This document shows, one piece after another, positions 1 through 8,352 of a DNA stretch of 64,000 nt. The notes beneath the pieces were generated by a model. The model saw only the letters and a program-made list of their open reading frames with translations, was not told the origin of the DNA and did not search any database. Position 1 is the stretch's first letter. Each line of letters starts with the position of its first letter. Made by a program: the position numbers and the translations under genes. This DNA comes from SZAS-79 sp965279075. Lineage in GTDB: Bacteria; Pseudomonadota; Gammaproteobacteria; Burkholderiales; SG8-39. The stretch is from assembly GCA_965279075.1 (NCBI GenBank), contig CBDIHI010000010.1, positions 310,001-374,000 on the forward strand. The letters are read 5' to 3'.

Positions 1-756
1 TGGCGCGCAAGGGTGTCCTCCGAAGTCCTCGCCTCGCCCAAGGTCAGCGGCGGCATGGTCCTCGCACGCACGGCCGACAGCCGGATTTTCGCCTTCGACG
101 CGGTGGATGCGAAGCGCCGCTGGGTCTACCAGCGCGCCGCGTCGTCGCTGATCATCCGCTCGCCGGCCGGCATGACCGTCAATGAGGGCAACGTCTACGC
201 CGGATTCGCCGGCGGCAAGCTCGTCGCGCTGCAGCTCGAGACCGGCGCATTGCGCTGGGAAGTCTCGGTCTCCCAGCCCAAGGGTTCAACCGAGCTCGAA
301 CGGGTGTCCGACCTGAGCGGTGACCCGGTGGTGCAGGGCAGGGAAGTCTGCGCGGCCTCCTACCAGGGGCGGGCCGCGTGCTTCGAGCTGCAGAACGGCA
401 ACCCGGTCTGGGCGCGCGAAATGTCCACGCTGAACGGCATGAGCATCGACGCCCGCTACGCCTACGTCGCCGACGAAAAGGGTGCCGTGCACTCGCTGGA
501 CCGGACCAACGGCCGCAGTGTCTGGAAGCAGGACCGCCTCGCCAACCGGGAACTCACGCTGGCGCTGGCGCTTGGCGGCGAAGTCGTGTTCGGCGACCTG
601 CAGGGCATCGTGCACTTCGTCGCGCGCGATTCCGGCGCCTTCCTTGCGCGAGTGGCGACCGACGGCGGCAAGATCCGCGCCGCCCCGGTGCGCCTGCCGA
701 ACAACAGCGTCCTCATCCAAACCCTGAACGGCGGCCTGTACGCGCTGTCCCTCTAA
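1..756 (+). CDS. bamB: Outer membrane protein assembly factor BamB, C-terminal part (5' end outside window)
   Basis: The reading frame is open from base 1, so the gene starts before the window and about 250 residues are visible. The protein is a PQQ/WD-type beta-propeller: repeated blades with a small-residue-rich strand followed by an aromatic-containing turn (for example RWVYQR, LRWEVS, PVWAREM, SVWKQD). The stretch SELERVSDLSGDPVV-like (ELERVSDLSGDPV) and GFAGGKLVAL match BamB specifically. BamB is a periplasmic lipoprotein that helps the BamA complex insert beta-barrel proteins into the outer membrane; the lipobox would lie upstream. der follows after 12 nt, the usual betaproteobacterial order, so the two are probably co-transcribed. 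Confidence is high on family, and the true start cannot be given. Confidence 0.93.
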   Translation, partial: WRARVSSEVLASPKVSGGMVLARTADSRIFAFDAVDAKRRWVYQRAASSLIIRSPAGMTVNEGNVYAGFAGGKLVALQLETGALRWEVSVSQPKGSTELERVSDLSGDPVVQGREVCAASYQGRAACFELQNGNPVWAREMSTLNGMSIDARYAYVADEKGAVHSLDRTNGRSVWKQDRLANRELTLALALGGEVVFGDLQGIVHFVARDSGAFLARVATDGGKIRAAPVRLPNNSVLIQTLNGGLYALSL

Positions 757-768
757 GGCACACCACCC

Positions 769-2106
769 ATGAAACCGGTCGTAGTGCTCGTCGGCCGGCC
801 CAACGTCGGCAAGAGCACCCTGTTCAACCGCCTCACGCGCACGCGCGACGCCATCGTCGTCGACGTGCCCGGCGTCACGCGCGACCGCCACTACGGCGAG
901 GGATTGCTCGGCAGCCGTCCGTACCACGTGGTGGACACGGGCGGCCTGGAGCCCCGCACGACCGAGGGAATTTTCGCCGAGATGGCGAAGCAGACCCAGC
1001 AGGCGATCGCGGAAGCCGACGCGGTGATTTTCCTCACCGATGCGCGCGCCGGACTGACCCCGGACGACCGCCGCATCGCCGAGCAGCTGCGCAAGCTGAA
1101 GCCGCGCATGTGGATCGCGGTCAACAAGGCGGAGGGCATGCAGCCCGACGTGGCGGCGGCGGATTTCCAGCAGCTCGGCCTCGGCCTGCCGGTGGCGATC
1201 TCGGCCGCCCACGGCGAGAGCGTGCGCGAGCTGATCGACCTCGTGCTCGAGGAGTTTCCCGAGGACGACGAGAGGGAGCAGGACGAGCGCGACCGCTGGC
1301 CGCGCGTGGCCATCGTCGGCCGGCCGAACGTCGGCAAGTCGACGCTGGTGAACTCGCTGGTCGGCGAGGAGCGCGTGATCGCGTTCGACAAGCCCGGCAC
1401 CACCATCGACCCGATCGACGTGCCTTTCGAGCGCAACGGCCGAAAGTACACGCTGGTCGACACGGCGGGCCTGCGCAAGCGCGGCAAGCAGGGCGAGAAC
1501 ATCGAGCAGTTCTCGGTGATCAAGACGCTGCAGGCGATCGATCGCTCCAACGTTGCGATCTTCGTGATCGACGCGCACGAAGGCATCACCGAGCACGACG
1601 CGCACGTGGCCGGCTACATCCTCGAGCGCGGCCGCGCCGTGGTGGTGGCGGTGAACAAGTGGGACGCGGCCGACCGCGACCAGCGCGACAAGGTCAAGAT
1701 GGAGCTCGGCTGGAAGGTGGGGTTCCTGTCGTTCGCGAAAACGCTCTACATCTCGGCCAAGGACAAGAAGGGGCTCGGTGACGTCATGACGGCGGTCGAC
1801 AAGGCGTACGTCGCGGCCATGGTAAAGCTGCCGACGCCCAAGCTGACCCGCGCCTTGATCGCGGCCGTCGAGAAACAGCAGCCGCCCCGCCGCGGCGCGG
1901 GCCGCCCGAAGCTGCGCTACGCCCACCAGGGCGGCCAGAACCCGCCGACCATCATCATCCACGGCAACCAGCTCGACCACGTGCCCGACACCTACAAGCG
2001 CTACCTCGAGGGCGTGTTCCGCACGCAGTTCGCGCTCGAGGGCACGCCGATGCGGATCGAATTCAGGACGGGACGAAACCCGTACGCTTCGCGCCGCGAA
2101 GGCTAG
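769..2106 (+). CDS. der: Ribosome-associated GTPase Der (EngA)
   Basis: 445 residues, the normal length. Der carries two tandem G domains and a C-terminal KH-like domain and is needed for 50S subunit maturation in the cytoplasm. The first P-loop GRPNVGKS is at residues 9-16, DTGG at 56-59 and NKAEG at about 119-123. The second P-loop GRPNVGKS is at 184-191, DTAG at 231-234 and NKWD at 296-299. The KH-like domain fills roughly 355-445. One oddity is in switch I of the second G domain, where the usual GTTRD reads GTTID (residues about 210-214), so the arginine is isoleucine. The gene follows bamB closely, with only a weak ribosome-binding site before the ATG. Confidence 0.97.
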   Translation: MKPVVVLVGRPNVGKSTLFNRLTRTRDAIVVDVPGVTRDRHYGEGLLGSRPYHVVDTGGLEPRTTEGIFAEMAKQTQQAIAEADAVIFLTDARAGLTPDDRRIAEQLRKLKPRMWIAVNKAEGMQPDVAAADFQQLGLGLPVAISAAHGESVRELIDLVLEEFPEDDEREQDERDRWPRVAIVGRPNVGKSTLVNSLVGEERVIAFDKPGTTIDPIDVPFERNGRKYTLVDTAGLRKRGKQGENIEQFSVIKTLQAIDRSNVAIFVIDAHEGITEHDAHVAGYILERGRAVVVAVNKWDAADRDQRDKVKMELGWKVGFLSFAKTLYISAKDKKGLGDVMTAVDKAYVAAMVKLPTPKLTRALIAAVEKQQPPRRGAGRPKLRYAHQGGQNPPTIIIHGNQLDHVPDTYKRYLEGVFRTQFALEGTPMRIEFRTGRNPYASRREG

Positions 2107-2126
2107 TCCGGGGTACGGGCGGCGCC

Positions 2127-2384
2127 TCATCCGCCGTGGCAGTGGATCTCCCACAGCAGCTTGTCGAAGCTGATGTTGAGGTGGCTGGTCTGGCCGGACA
2201 GGTTGGTGAAGGTCACGCGAAAAGTGCCGTGCTCGTCGAGTTCTGCATAGGCGGCGATCGGCGCGCCGTCCGGATCGGTCGCCGCACGCACCTTGATGTT
2301 GACCGCCTTGCCGGGTTGCGCGTGCTTCGCGCGGATCATGCTTACGCGGTCGCGGAAGTCGAATTTGTACCTGCGGGTCGGCAT
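2127..2384 (-). CDS. Small conserved-looking protein of unknown function (85 aa)
   Basis: I do not recognise the family. The frame is open further upstream, but those residues would overlap the promoter and start of the divergent Rieske gene. The ATG giving MPTRRYKFDFRDRVSM is therefore the sensible start. The product is 85 residues, soluble, with no signal peptide or membrane segment. The middle (AYAELDEHGTFRVTFTNLSGQTSHLN) alternates hydrophobic and polar residues as in a small beta sandwich, and it ends in WEIHCHGG with Cys and two His close together. It lies convergent to der with a 20-nt gap and divergent from the Rieske oxygenase. Codon use looks like its neighbours, so I think it is a real gene. 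Confidence 0.6.
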   Translation of the reverse strand: MPTRRYKFDFRDRVSMIRAKHAQPGKAVNIKVRAATDPDGAPIAAYAELDEHGTFRVTFTNLSGQTSHLNISFDKLLWEIHCHGG

Positions 2385-2412
2385 GCGGCAATGATCGCAA
2401 ACTTTCGTCCGC

Positions 2413-2439
2413 TTGCGCAGGGCCCTGCGGGGGTACACT
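2413..2439 (+). promoter_or_regulatory. Candidate sigma70 promoter of the Rieske oxygenase gene
   Basis: A -35-like TTGCGC at 2413-2418 and a -10-like TACACT at 2434-2439, spaced 15 bp (short of the optimum). Transcription would begin near 2446, just before the AGGAG at 2455-2459 that serves the ATG at 2467. Seen by eye only. Confidence 0.35.
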
Positions 2440-2466
2440 CGCGCAAAGCATGCCAGGAGACCCACC

Positions 2467-3534
2467 ATGGCGCAGACCGCTCCCTTCCTCATGAACTGCT
2501 GGTACGTGGCCGCATGGGACCACGAGCTGATTGACGGCAGGCTGCTCGCCCGCACGATACTCGACCGGCCCGTGCTGCTCTACAAGGGCGACAGCGGTCG
2601 CGCGGTGGCGCTGGACGACCGCTGCTGCCATCGAGGCGCGAAGCTCTCCAAGGGGCGGCTTGAGGGTGACTGCGTGCGCTGCATGTACCACGGGCTGAAG
2701 TTCGACGCGTCCGGCAAGTGCGTGCAGATCCCCGGGCAGGACGTGGTCCCGGCAAAGCTCGGAGTGCGCAGCTATCCGGTGGTCGAGCGCGACCACATCG
2801 TCTGGATCTGGCCCGGCGACCCCGCCAAGGCGGACCCGTCGCTGATCGTCGACATCCCCTACCTGCGCGATCCCGCCTGGCGCGGCATCCCCGACTACAT
2901 GCACTACGACGCGGACTACCGGCTGATCGTCGACAACCTGAGCGATTTCGCGCACCTGGCCTTCGTCCACGCGAAGACCCTCGGCGGTTCGGAGGAGTAC
3001 GCGTTCAAGACCAAGCCGGTGGCGATCGAGCGGCTTGAGAATGGATTTCGTGTCGAGCGCTGGCACATGAACGCCAATCCGCCGCCCTTCCACCGCAAGG
3101 TCACGCGCGACGATGCGCCGGTGGACCGCCGTAACATCGGCCTGATGCACGTGCCGGGGATCTTCTTCCTCGAATCGCTGTTCGCGCCGGCGGGGGCGGG
3201 CGCGGAGAAAGGCAATTTCGCAGGTGCAAAGCAGTACCGCAACTGCCAGTTCTTCACACCGGAAACGCCGCGCAGCACGCACTTCTTCTGGAACTACCTG
3301 CATGACTACGCCCTCGACGACCCGACCGTCGCGCTGTCGCTCCACGACAGCATGGTGGAGGGATTCATGGAGGACAAGGCGATCATCGAAGGGCAGCAGC
3401 GCACGCTCGACGCGGACCCCGATTTCAGAATGCATGCAATTGCCTCGGATGCGGCGCTGGCGCACTTCCGGCGCACGCTCGAGCGCGGGATCGAAGCTGA
3501 ACGCACGGGGCTCAGGCAGGTTGCGGCAGGCTGA
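2467..3534 (+). CDS. Rieske [2Fe-2S] aromatic ring-hydroxylating / O-demethylase oxygenase subunit
   Basis: 355 residues from the ATG at 2467, which has a good AGGAG 7 nt upstream; the frame is open further upstream but without a site. The N-terminal Rieske domain has C-x-H (C53, H55) and C-x2-H (C72, H75), the ligands of a [2Fe-2S] cluster. Further on, DNLSDFAHLAFVH supplies the bridging Asp and the mononuclear iron ligands (His, His). Size and layout match vanillate O-demethylase VanA-type oxygenases, which strip methyl groups from or hydroxylate aromatic acids using a separate reductase. No reductase gene is adjacent, so electrons must come from elsewhere. An alpha/beta hydrolase gene follows after 10 nt and probably acts on the same pathway. 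The true substrate is not deducible. Confidence 0.9.
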   Translation: MAQTAPFLMNCWYVAAWDHELIDGRLLARTILDRPVLLYKGDSGRAVALDDRCCHRGAKLSKGRLEGDCVRCMYHGLKFDASGKCVQIPGQDVVPAKLGVRSYPVVERDHIVWIWPGDPAKADPSLIVDIPYLRDPAWRGIPDYMHYDADYRLIVDNLSDFAHLAFVHAKTLGGSEEYAFKTKPVAIERLENGFRVERWHMNANPPPFHRKVTRDDAPVDRRNIGLMHVPGIFFLESLFAPAGAGAEKGNFAGAKQYRNCQFFTPETPRSTHFFWNYLHDYALDDPTVALSLHDSMVEGFMEDKAIIEGQQRTLDADPDFRMHAIASDAALAHFRRTLERGIEAERTGLRQVAAG

Positions 3535-3544
3535 CCCGTCCGCC

Positions 3545-4357
3545 GTGGTCGGGGCGGTCGCCGCCCGCGCAACCCGCTTCGAATCGCCCTGCGGGGACGG
3601 CGTCCTTGCCTGGCACCGCTGGGGTTCCGGTCCCCCGCTGGTCCTGCTGCACGGGGGCACCGGCTCGTGGACACACTGGATCCACAACGTTCTGCCCCTT
3701 TCCGAGACGCGGTCCGTCTGGGTGCCCGACATGCCGGGCTTCGGCGAGTCCGCCGCGCCGCCCAAAGGCGCCGGGGTGGCCACGATCGCGGGCATCCTTG
3801 CCGACGGCATCGAACGTCTGGCGGCGGGCCCGGTGGAACTGGCAGGGTTTTCCTTCGGCGGCCTGGTCGCGGGCAACCTCGCCGCGGACCGGCCTGGGCT
3901 GGTGAAGCGGCTCGTGCTGGTCGGGGCGGGCGGCCTGGGCCTGCGCGACGGCAAGAAGCTGCCGCTGGTGGCGTGGCGCCACCTCAAGGACGAGGCGGAG
4001 CGCATGGCCGCGCATCGCCACAACCTCGCCGGCCTGATGCTGTGGGACGAGGCCAGGATTGACGCGCTGGCGCTCCACATCCAGTCGACCAACGCGCAGC
4101 GCTCGCGCATCAACAGCGGGCCGTTCTCGCGCGGCGACGTGCTGCTCGAGCCCTTGTCGCGGGTGAAGGCGCCCGTGGACGGCATCTGGGGCCGGCACGA
4201 CACGACGGCCGGCGGCCGGATGGCGGAGATCGGGCCGATCCTCAGGCGAACCTGGCCGGCCGCGCGGCTCGCGATCGTCGAGGACGCGGGCCACTGGGCG
4301 CCCTACGAGCAGCCGGAGCGGCTGAACCGTGAGATTTTCAGGATTCTTTCAGATTGA
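3545..4357 (+). CDS. Alpha/beta-fold hydrolase
   Basis: 270 residues if translation begins at GTG 3545, 10 nt after the Rieske stop; a TTG at 3521, overlapping that stop, is the alternative. The frame is open far upstream, but those residues are a shadow of the Rieske gene. The oxyanion motif LLHGG is at about 34-38. The nucleophile elbow GFSFGG puts Ser at about 103, WGRHDTT carries the acid, and DAGHWAPYEQPE carries the catalytic His. This is the classic triad of esterases and C-C hydrolases such as meta-cleavage product hydrolases. Coupling to the Rieske oxygenase suggests a role in aromatic compound breakdown (inference). It ends at a hairpin that covers its stop codon. Confidence 0.88.
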   Translation: MVGAVAARATRFESPCGDGVLAWHRWGSGPPLVLLHGGTGSWTHWIHNVLPLSETRSVWVPDMPGFGESAAPPKGAGVATIAGILADGIERLAAGPVELAGFSFGGLVAGNLAADRPGLVKRLVLVGAGGLGLRDGKKLPLVAWRHLKDEAERMAAHRHNLAGLMLWDEARIDALALHIQSTNAQRSRINSGPFSRGDVLLEPLSRVKAPVDGIWGRHDTTAGGRMAEIGPILRRTWPAARLAIVEDAGHWAPYEQPERLNREIFRILSD

Positions 4358-4394
4358 CTTGTAAAACCCAAAGCCTGGAGCGGGTTACAAGTCA
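4355..4394. terminator. Hairpin between convergent genes, likely terminator
   Basis: TGACTTGTAA (4355-4364) pairs with TTACAAGTCA (4385-4394), and an ACCC/GGGT extension inside lengthens the stem. The stem starts on the stop codon of the hydrolase. A second, shorter hairpin, gatttccg with cggaaaatc, follows near 4400-4420 and could serve the opposite strand. No long T tract, so confidence is moderate. Confidence 0.4.
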
Positions 4395-4417
4395 GTACGA
4401 TTTCCGGAAACGGAAAA

Positions 4418-7400
4418 TCAGCGCAGCGCGAAACGGCTGAACTGTCCTGCGCAGGCGGCTCCCCGCAGGGCGGGGTCTTCGTTCGCGGCGTGGCAGCGCA
4501 GGAGCCGGAAGGCGGCTTTCGGCGCGCTTTTCCCCATCGTTGCCTCGTACAGATCCCACAGGCGCAACGCGCCGGCCCGGTCTCCGGCGGCGACGTGCCC
4601 GGCCAGGCCCGCCATCCACAGGTATTCCCGGCTCTCCGAGTTGAGTTCCGCATTTTCAGCCAGCAATACGCCGGCAATGTCGGCCATGGCCCGGGCGTGG
4701 CGTGCGCCGACGGCCGCGAAGAGTTCGATCCACCGGCGCTGGAAGCGGGCGAGGTCCTTGTAGCAGGGCGCCTGCGCGATGCGCGCCCAGACCTGCCCGG
4801 CCTGCGCGGGCGCGAGGCCCGGATTCACGATCTCCGCGATCCGCCACAGCGAGTGCACCCAGACGTCCTCCTTGCCGGGGTCGCGGCACAGCATCAGGCG
4901 CAGCTTCACGATCTCGAGGTCCTTCTGCAGTTGCAGCGAGACGCCGCGGGGAGTCGGCGGGTCGTCGGAGGCCAGGTAGTCGTGGATATAGGACGCGAGG
5001 CGGGCATTCGCAATGCGCTCGAAGTGCTCGGCGCCTTCGAACACCGGGTTGAGGCGCGGGGTGCCGCGACCCCGGTCGAGCATCTCCAGCACGGGCACCG
5101 GCAGGTTGCCGAGCGCGACCACCTCGACGGCGCTGCGCTCGGTGAAGCGCGATCTCGCCGCATTGAGGTCCAGCACCGGGTCGTAGTCCGAGTTGGGGCG
5201 CATGCCGTAGGTGAGGAACAGGGGCTCCAGCGTCGCGCGGTTGCCGAGGTAGCGTGCGTCGAGGTCGCCCGGCGCCAGCACGTGGACGGTGAACAGTTCC
5301 TTCGCGAGGCCGGGTTGCTCCATGGCTTTCGCGACCTGCGGCACTGGCACGGGGGTGTCGCTCGCGACGATCAGCAGGTCATGGTCGCTCGCCGCGTAGA
5401 TCGAGTAGTGGGGGAATACGCCGCCGAGCGCGCCGAGGACCGAGGCGGCCAGCGCGGTGTCGATCTCGTAGAGCTGGAACCACTGCACGAGCACGCCGCC
5501 CGGGTTGAGGTGGGTGCGGATGCGACGGTAGAACTCCTGGGTGAAGAGACCCGCGACACCGCTGACCCACGGATTGGACGGTTCCGAGACGATGATGTCG
5601 TAGCGCCGGTTGCGGGTCGAGAAGAAGCTCTTGGCGTCGTCGATGACGATCGCGCCGCGCGGGTCGGCAAAGGCGGCGCCGTTGCGCGGCGAGAACCCGC
5701 GCGAGGCCTCGGCCATCGCGGCCTCGATCTCGACGGTCTCCACCCGCTCGATGTCGAGGCTTTGCAGCAGCGTGTGCATCGTAAGCCCGGTGCCGATGCC
5801 TATCACCGCCGCGGTCTTCGCGTCGGGCTTCAGCGCGAGCGGCAGGGCGCCGGTGAGGACCATCGTGATCTCGTCGGATCCGCGGGGTCCGGGTTTCATC
5901 GTGATCGAGCCATCGGACTTGCCGTTGGTACGGATGCTGTAGGTGCCGGAGTAGTCGACCAGGTGCACCGTGGCGGTCTTCCCGTCCTTCTTGAAGAGCA
6001 CCTTCGCGCTGCTGGAGCTGTCCAGCTCGCCGTGGCGGAACACGCCTGCGGTCATCTTGTTGGCGTCGAGCTCGTAGGCCAGCGACACGGGCAGGAAGGC
6101 GAGGGCGCAGGCGGCCGCCGCGCCCACCGCCTGCCGGGGCCGCGGTACGAAGCGCCACAGCAACGCAATGCCGAGGGCGGCGTCGACGAGGCTGGCCGCT
6201 ACCATCGCGCCCTTGAGCCCGAGGAGGGGCAGGCCTATGTGCACGGCGAGCAGCACGCCGGCGATCGCCCCGAGCGTGTTCGCCGCGTACACCCGGCCGA
6301 TCGCGGACTCGCCTTCGCCCTGGCGCAGCAGGGCCCCGGTGATCAGCGGCAGCGTCATCCCGGCGCAGAACGTGGCCGGGAGCATGACGGCGGCTGCGAT
6401 CGCCTGCCCCGCAATGTGGAAGAAGACGTAACCGGCGTCGGTCCGCGCGAGGCCTTTCATCAAGTAAGCCATGGCCTCGAAGCTCTGGTCGTAGACGAGC
6501 AGAGTCGACAGCGCCAGCAGGCCCATCGCCACCTGGACCCAGCCCAGCAGCCGTTCCACGTTGCCAACGCGGTCCACAAGGCGGCGCACCGCGAGCCCGC
6601 CGAGCGCGAGGCCGAGGATGAATGTGGAGAGCATGAGTTCGAAAGAGTGCGTGGAGGCGCCGAGCACCAGCGAAAGCATCCGGATCCAGCTGATCTCGTA
6701 GACGAACGAGGCGAGGCCGGTGAGGAAAGCCACCACCAGCAGCGCAGTGGCGGCGCCGGGCTCTCCTCCGGCGTGCCGCGCCACGGGCGGTGCGGTCATA
6801 GGCCGGGCGATCAGCCACACGCAGAGGGCCAACGCCAGATTCACCGCGCCGGCGAAGCGAAGTGTGCCCGCCAGGCCCGCCCATTCGATCAGCACGAAGC
6901 CGCTGACCAGTACCCCGGCCGCCGCGCCCAGGCTGTTGGTGAAATACAGCATCGCGACCGATTCGCCCCCAGCGTCCGGATGGGCGCGCACCAGGCCCCC
7001 GCTCATCAGCGGGAAAGTCATGCCGAGCAGCAGCGACTGCGGCAGGATCAGCAGCGTGGACAGCGCGAGCTTGGCGCCCAGCGCGGCCACGTCCGAGTCA
7101 AGCCCCGGCAGGATGTGCGTGTAGGCAAAGTCCGTCGACGCGACGAAGACCTCGTGGAACACGAGCGCCAGCAGGCCGACGATGCCCTCGACCAGCGCGT
7201 AGGCAAGCAGGGGATTGGCGACGCGCGTCGAGCGGCGGCTCATCAACGCGCTGCCGCCGGCGAGGCCACCCATGAAGACGATCAGCACCAGCGACTGGGC
7301 GTAGGCGGCGTGGCCGAGGAAGAGCTTCAGGTAATGCGTCCAGATCGACTCGTAGATCAGCCCGGCGAATCCCGAGACGGTGAACAGCAGGTAGAAGGCG

Positions 7401-7450
7401 GTGCGCGAACCCCCGCCGCCGGCCTCGATGCGCGTCGCGTCCGGGCTCAC
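4418..7450 (-). CDS. Fused MFS-like membrane protein / spermidine-synthase-fold methyltransferase-like protein
   Basis: 1010 residues from a GTG whose last bases form GTGA with the kinase stop (4-nt overlap). The upstream open frame is a shadow of the kinase gene. Residues 15-215 and 235-455 are two halves of about six membrane segments each. They look duplicated: GFAGLIYESIW (28-38) recurs as GLASFVYEISW (245-255), and LGMTFPLMSGG (142-152) as AGMTLPLITGA (363-373). Residues about 470-700 form a spermidine-synthase fold with nucleotide motif GIGTG (551-555) and the family hallmark SEPSNPWVSG (622-631). A soluble C-terminal domain of about 300 residues follows. Such fused membrane proteins are common, but their reaction is not established. 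A true polyamine synthase role is doubtful. It is the last gene of a three-gene coupled operon. Confidence 0.88.
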   Translation of the reverse strand: MSPDATRIEAGGGGSRTAFYLLFTVSGFAGLIYESIWTHYLKLFLGHAAYAQSLVLIVFMGGLAGGSALMSRRSTRVANPLLAYALVEGIVGLLALVFHEVFVASTDFAYTHILPGLDSDVAALGAKLALSTLLILPQSLLLGMTFPLMSGGLVRAHPDAGGESVAMLYFTNSLGAAAGVLVSGFVLIEWAGLAGTLRFAGAVNLALALCVWLIARPMTAPPVARHAGGEPGAATALLVVAFLTGLASFVYEISWIRMLSLVLGASTHSFELMLSTFILGLALGGLAVRRLVDRVGNVERLLGWVQVAMGLLALSTLLVYDQSFEAMAYLMKGLARTDAGYVFFHIAGQAIAAAVMLPATFCAGMTLPLITGALLRQGEGESAIGRVYAANTLGAIAGVLLAVHIGLPLLGLKGAMVAASLVDAALGIALLWRFVPRPRQAVGAAAACALAFLPVSLAYELDANKMTAGVFRHGELDSSSSAKVLFKKDGKTATVHLVDYSGTYSIRTNGKSDGSITMKPGPRGSDEITMVLTGALPLALKPDAKTAAVIGIGTGLTMHTLLQSLDIERVETVEIEAAMAEASRGFSPRNGAAFADPRGAIVIDDAKSFFSTRNRRYDIIVSEPSNPWVSGVAGLFTQEFYRRIRTHLNPGGVLVQWFQLYEIDTALAASVLGALGGVFPHYSIYAASDHDLLIVASDTPVPVPQVAKAMEQPGLAKELFTVHVLAPGDLDARYLGNRATLEPLFLTYGMRPNSDYDPVLDLNAARSRFTERSAVEVVALGNLPVPVLEMLDRGRGTPRLNPVFEGAEHFERIANARLASYIHDYLASDDPPTPRGVSLQLQKDLEIVKLRLMLCRDPGKEDVWVHSLWRIAEIVNPGLAPAQAGQVWARIAQAPCYKDLARFQRRWIELFAAVGARHARAMADIAGVLLAENAELNSESREYLWMAGLAGHVAAGDRAGALRLWDLYEATMGKSAPKAAFRLLRCHAANEDPALRGAACAGQFSRFALR

Positions 7451-8352
7451 GTGTGCCAGCGTTCCAGCGCCGCGTCGACCTCGGCGTGCGTCGGCGTGCC
7501 GCTGCGGCCGCCGAAACGGGTGCACTTGAGCGCGGCGGTCGCGGATGCGAACCGCGCCGCGGCCCGGGCGTCCATATCGAGCCCCAGCGCATAGGCATAC
7601 GCGCCGTGGAAAACATCGCCGGCGCCAAGCGTGTCGATGACCTCGACCTCGGGCACACCGATGCGGTGGGTCACGCCATGCGCATGCCACAGGAAGCCCT
7701 GCTGCCCCAGCGTCACGCCCGCGAACCCGCCCGAACGACCCGCCATGATCGCGAGCCGCTCCTCGTGCGTTGAGCCCGGCGTCGCGAGCGCGAGGCCTTT
7801 CTCGGAAAAGATCGGGTGGCTGGCGAGCGGCGCCACTTCGGACAGCACTTCGGGCGGCGAGATGTCGCCGTCGAAGACCGCGGGCTTGCCGATCGCCTTC
7901 GCGGCAGCCAGCACCACGCGCGCCGCCTTCCACCAGCGGCAATCGGCGTGGATCGCGTCGAACCCGGCCAGCTGCCCGAGCGGCAGCTCGGCCTCGGCAT
8001 CGAACACGGACGGATCCGAATAGCCGCACACGAGTCGTTCCCCGGCCCGGTCGACCATGATCGCCGACACGGCCGAGCGCTTGGGGACCCGGATTACGCC
8101 AGAGACGCCCACGCCTTCCGCGCTGAGCTCGGCGAGGATGTCGTCGCCATTCGCGTCGTCGCCTACCGGCCCCCAGAATTCGACCTGCCCGCCGAGGCGC
8201 GCGACGGCGACCGCGGCGTTCGCCGCCATGCCGCCGCTGATGCGCACGTATTCCGATGCGCGCACCTTGGTCGGCTCGCGCGGGATCTCCTTCAGCCGGA
8301 AGACATGGTCGATCGTGGCCATGCCGACGCACAGGACTCGCGGGGATTTCAT
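7447..8352 (-). CDS. PfkB/ribokinase-family carbohydrate kinase
   Basis: 301 residues from the ATG at 8352, which overlaps the SDR stop as ATGA. The N-terminal substrate-binding signature GGMAANAA is at residues 40-47. The C-terminal signature DTLGAGDVFHGA is at 240-251, with Asp246 as catalytic base and the GAG anion hole. The family phosphorylates sugars, nucleosides or related compounds with ATP. The motif CRWWKAA in the middle is typical of the KHK/sulfofructose-kinase-like branch, but I cannot name the substrate. Both neighbours overlap it by 4 nt, so an oxidoreductase, a kinase and a membrane-fused synthase-like protein are made together. Confidence 0.9.
   Translation of the reverse strand: MKSPRVLCVGMATIDHVFRLKEIPREPTKVRASEYVRISGGMAANAAVAVARLGGQVEFWGPVGDDANGDDILAELSAEGVGVSGVIRVPKRSAVSAIMVDRAGERLVCGYSDPSVFDAEAELPLGQLAGFDAIHADCRWWKAARVVLAAAKAIGKPAVFDGDISPPEVLSEVAPLASHPIFSEKGLALATPGSTHEERLAIMAGRSGGFAGVTLGQQGFLWHAHGVTHRIGVPEVEVIDTLGAGDVFHGAYAYALGLDMDARAAARFASATAALKCTRFGGRSGTPTHAEVDAALERWHT

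Noticed and set aside
286..4203. A 1305-residue open frame on the minus strand
   Set aside because: It runs antisense to der, the Rieske gene and the hydrolase, whose proteins have clear motifs; its own sequence is low-complexity and Arg/Ala/His-rich, typical of shadow frames in high-GC DNA.
4490..7594. A 1034-residue open frame on the plus strand
   Set aside because: Antisense to the membrane/spermidine-synthase fusion; no domain, signal or ribosome-binding site, and shadow-like composition.
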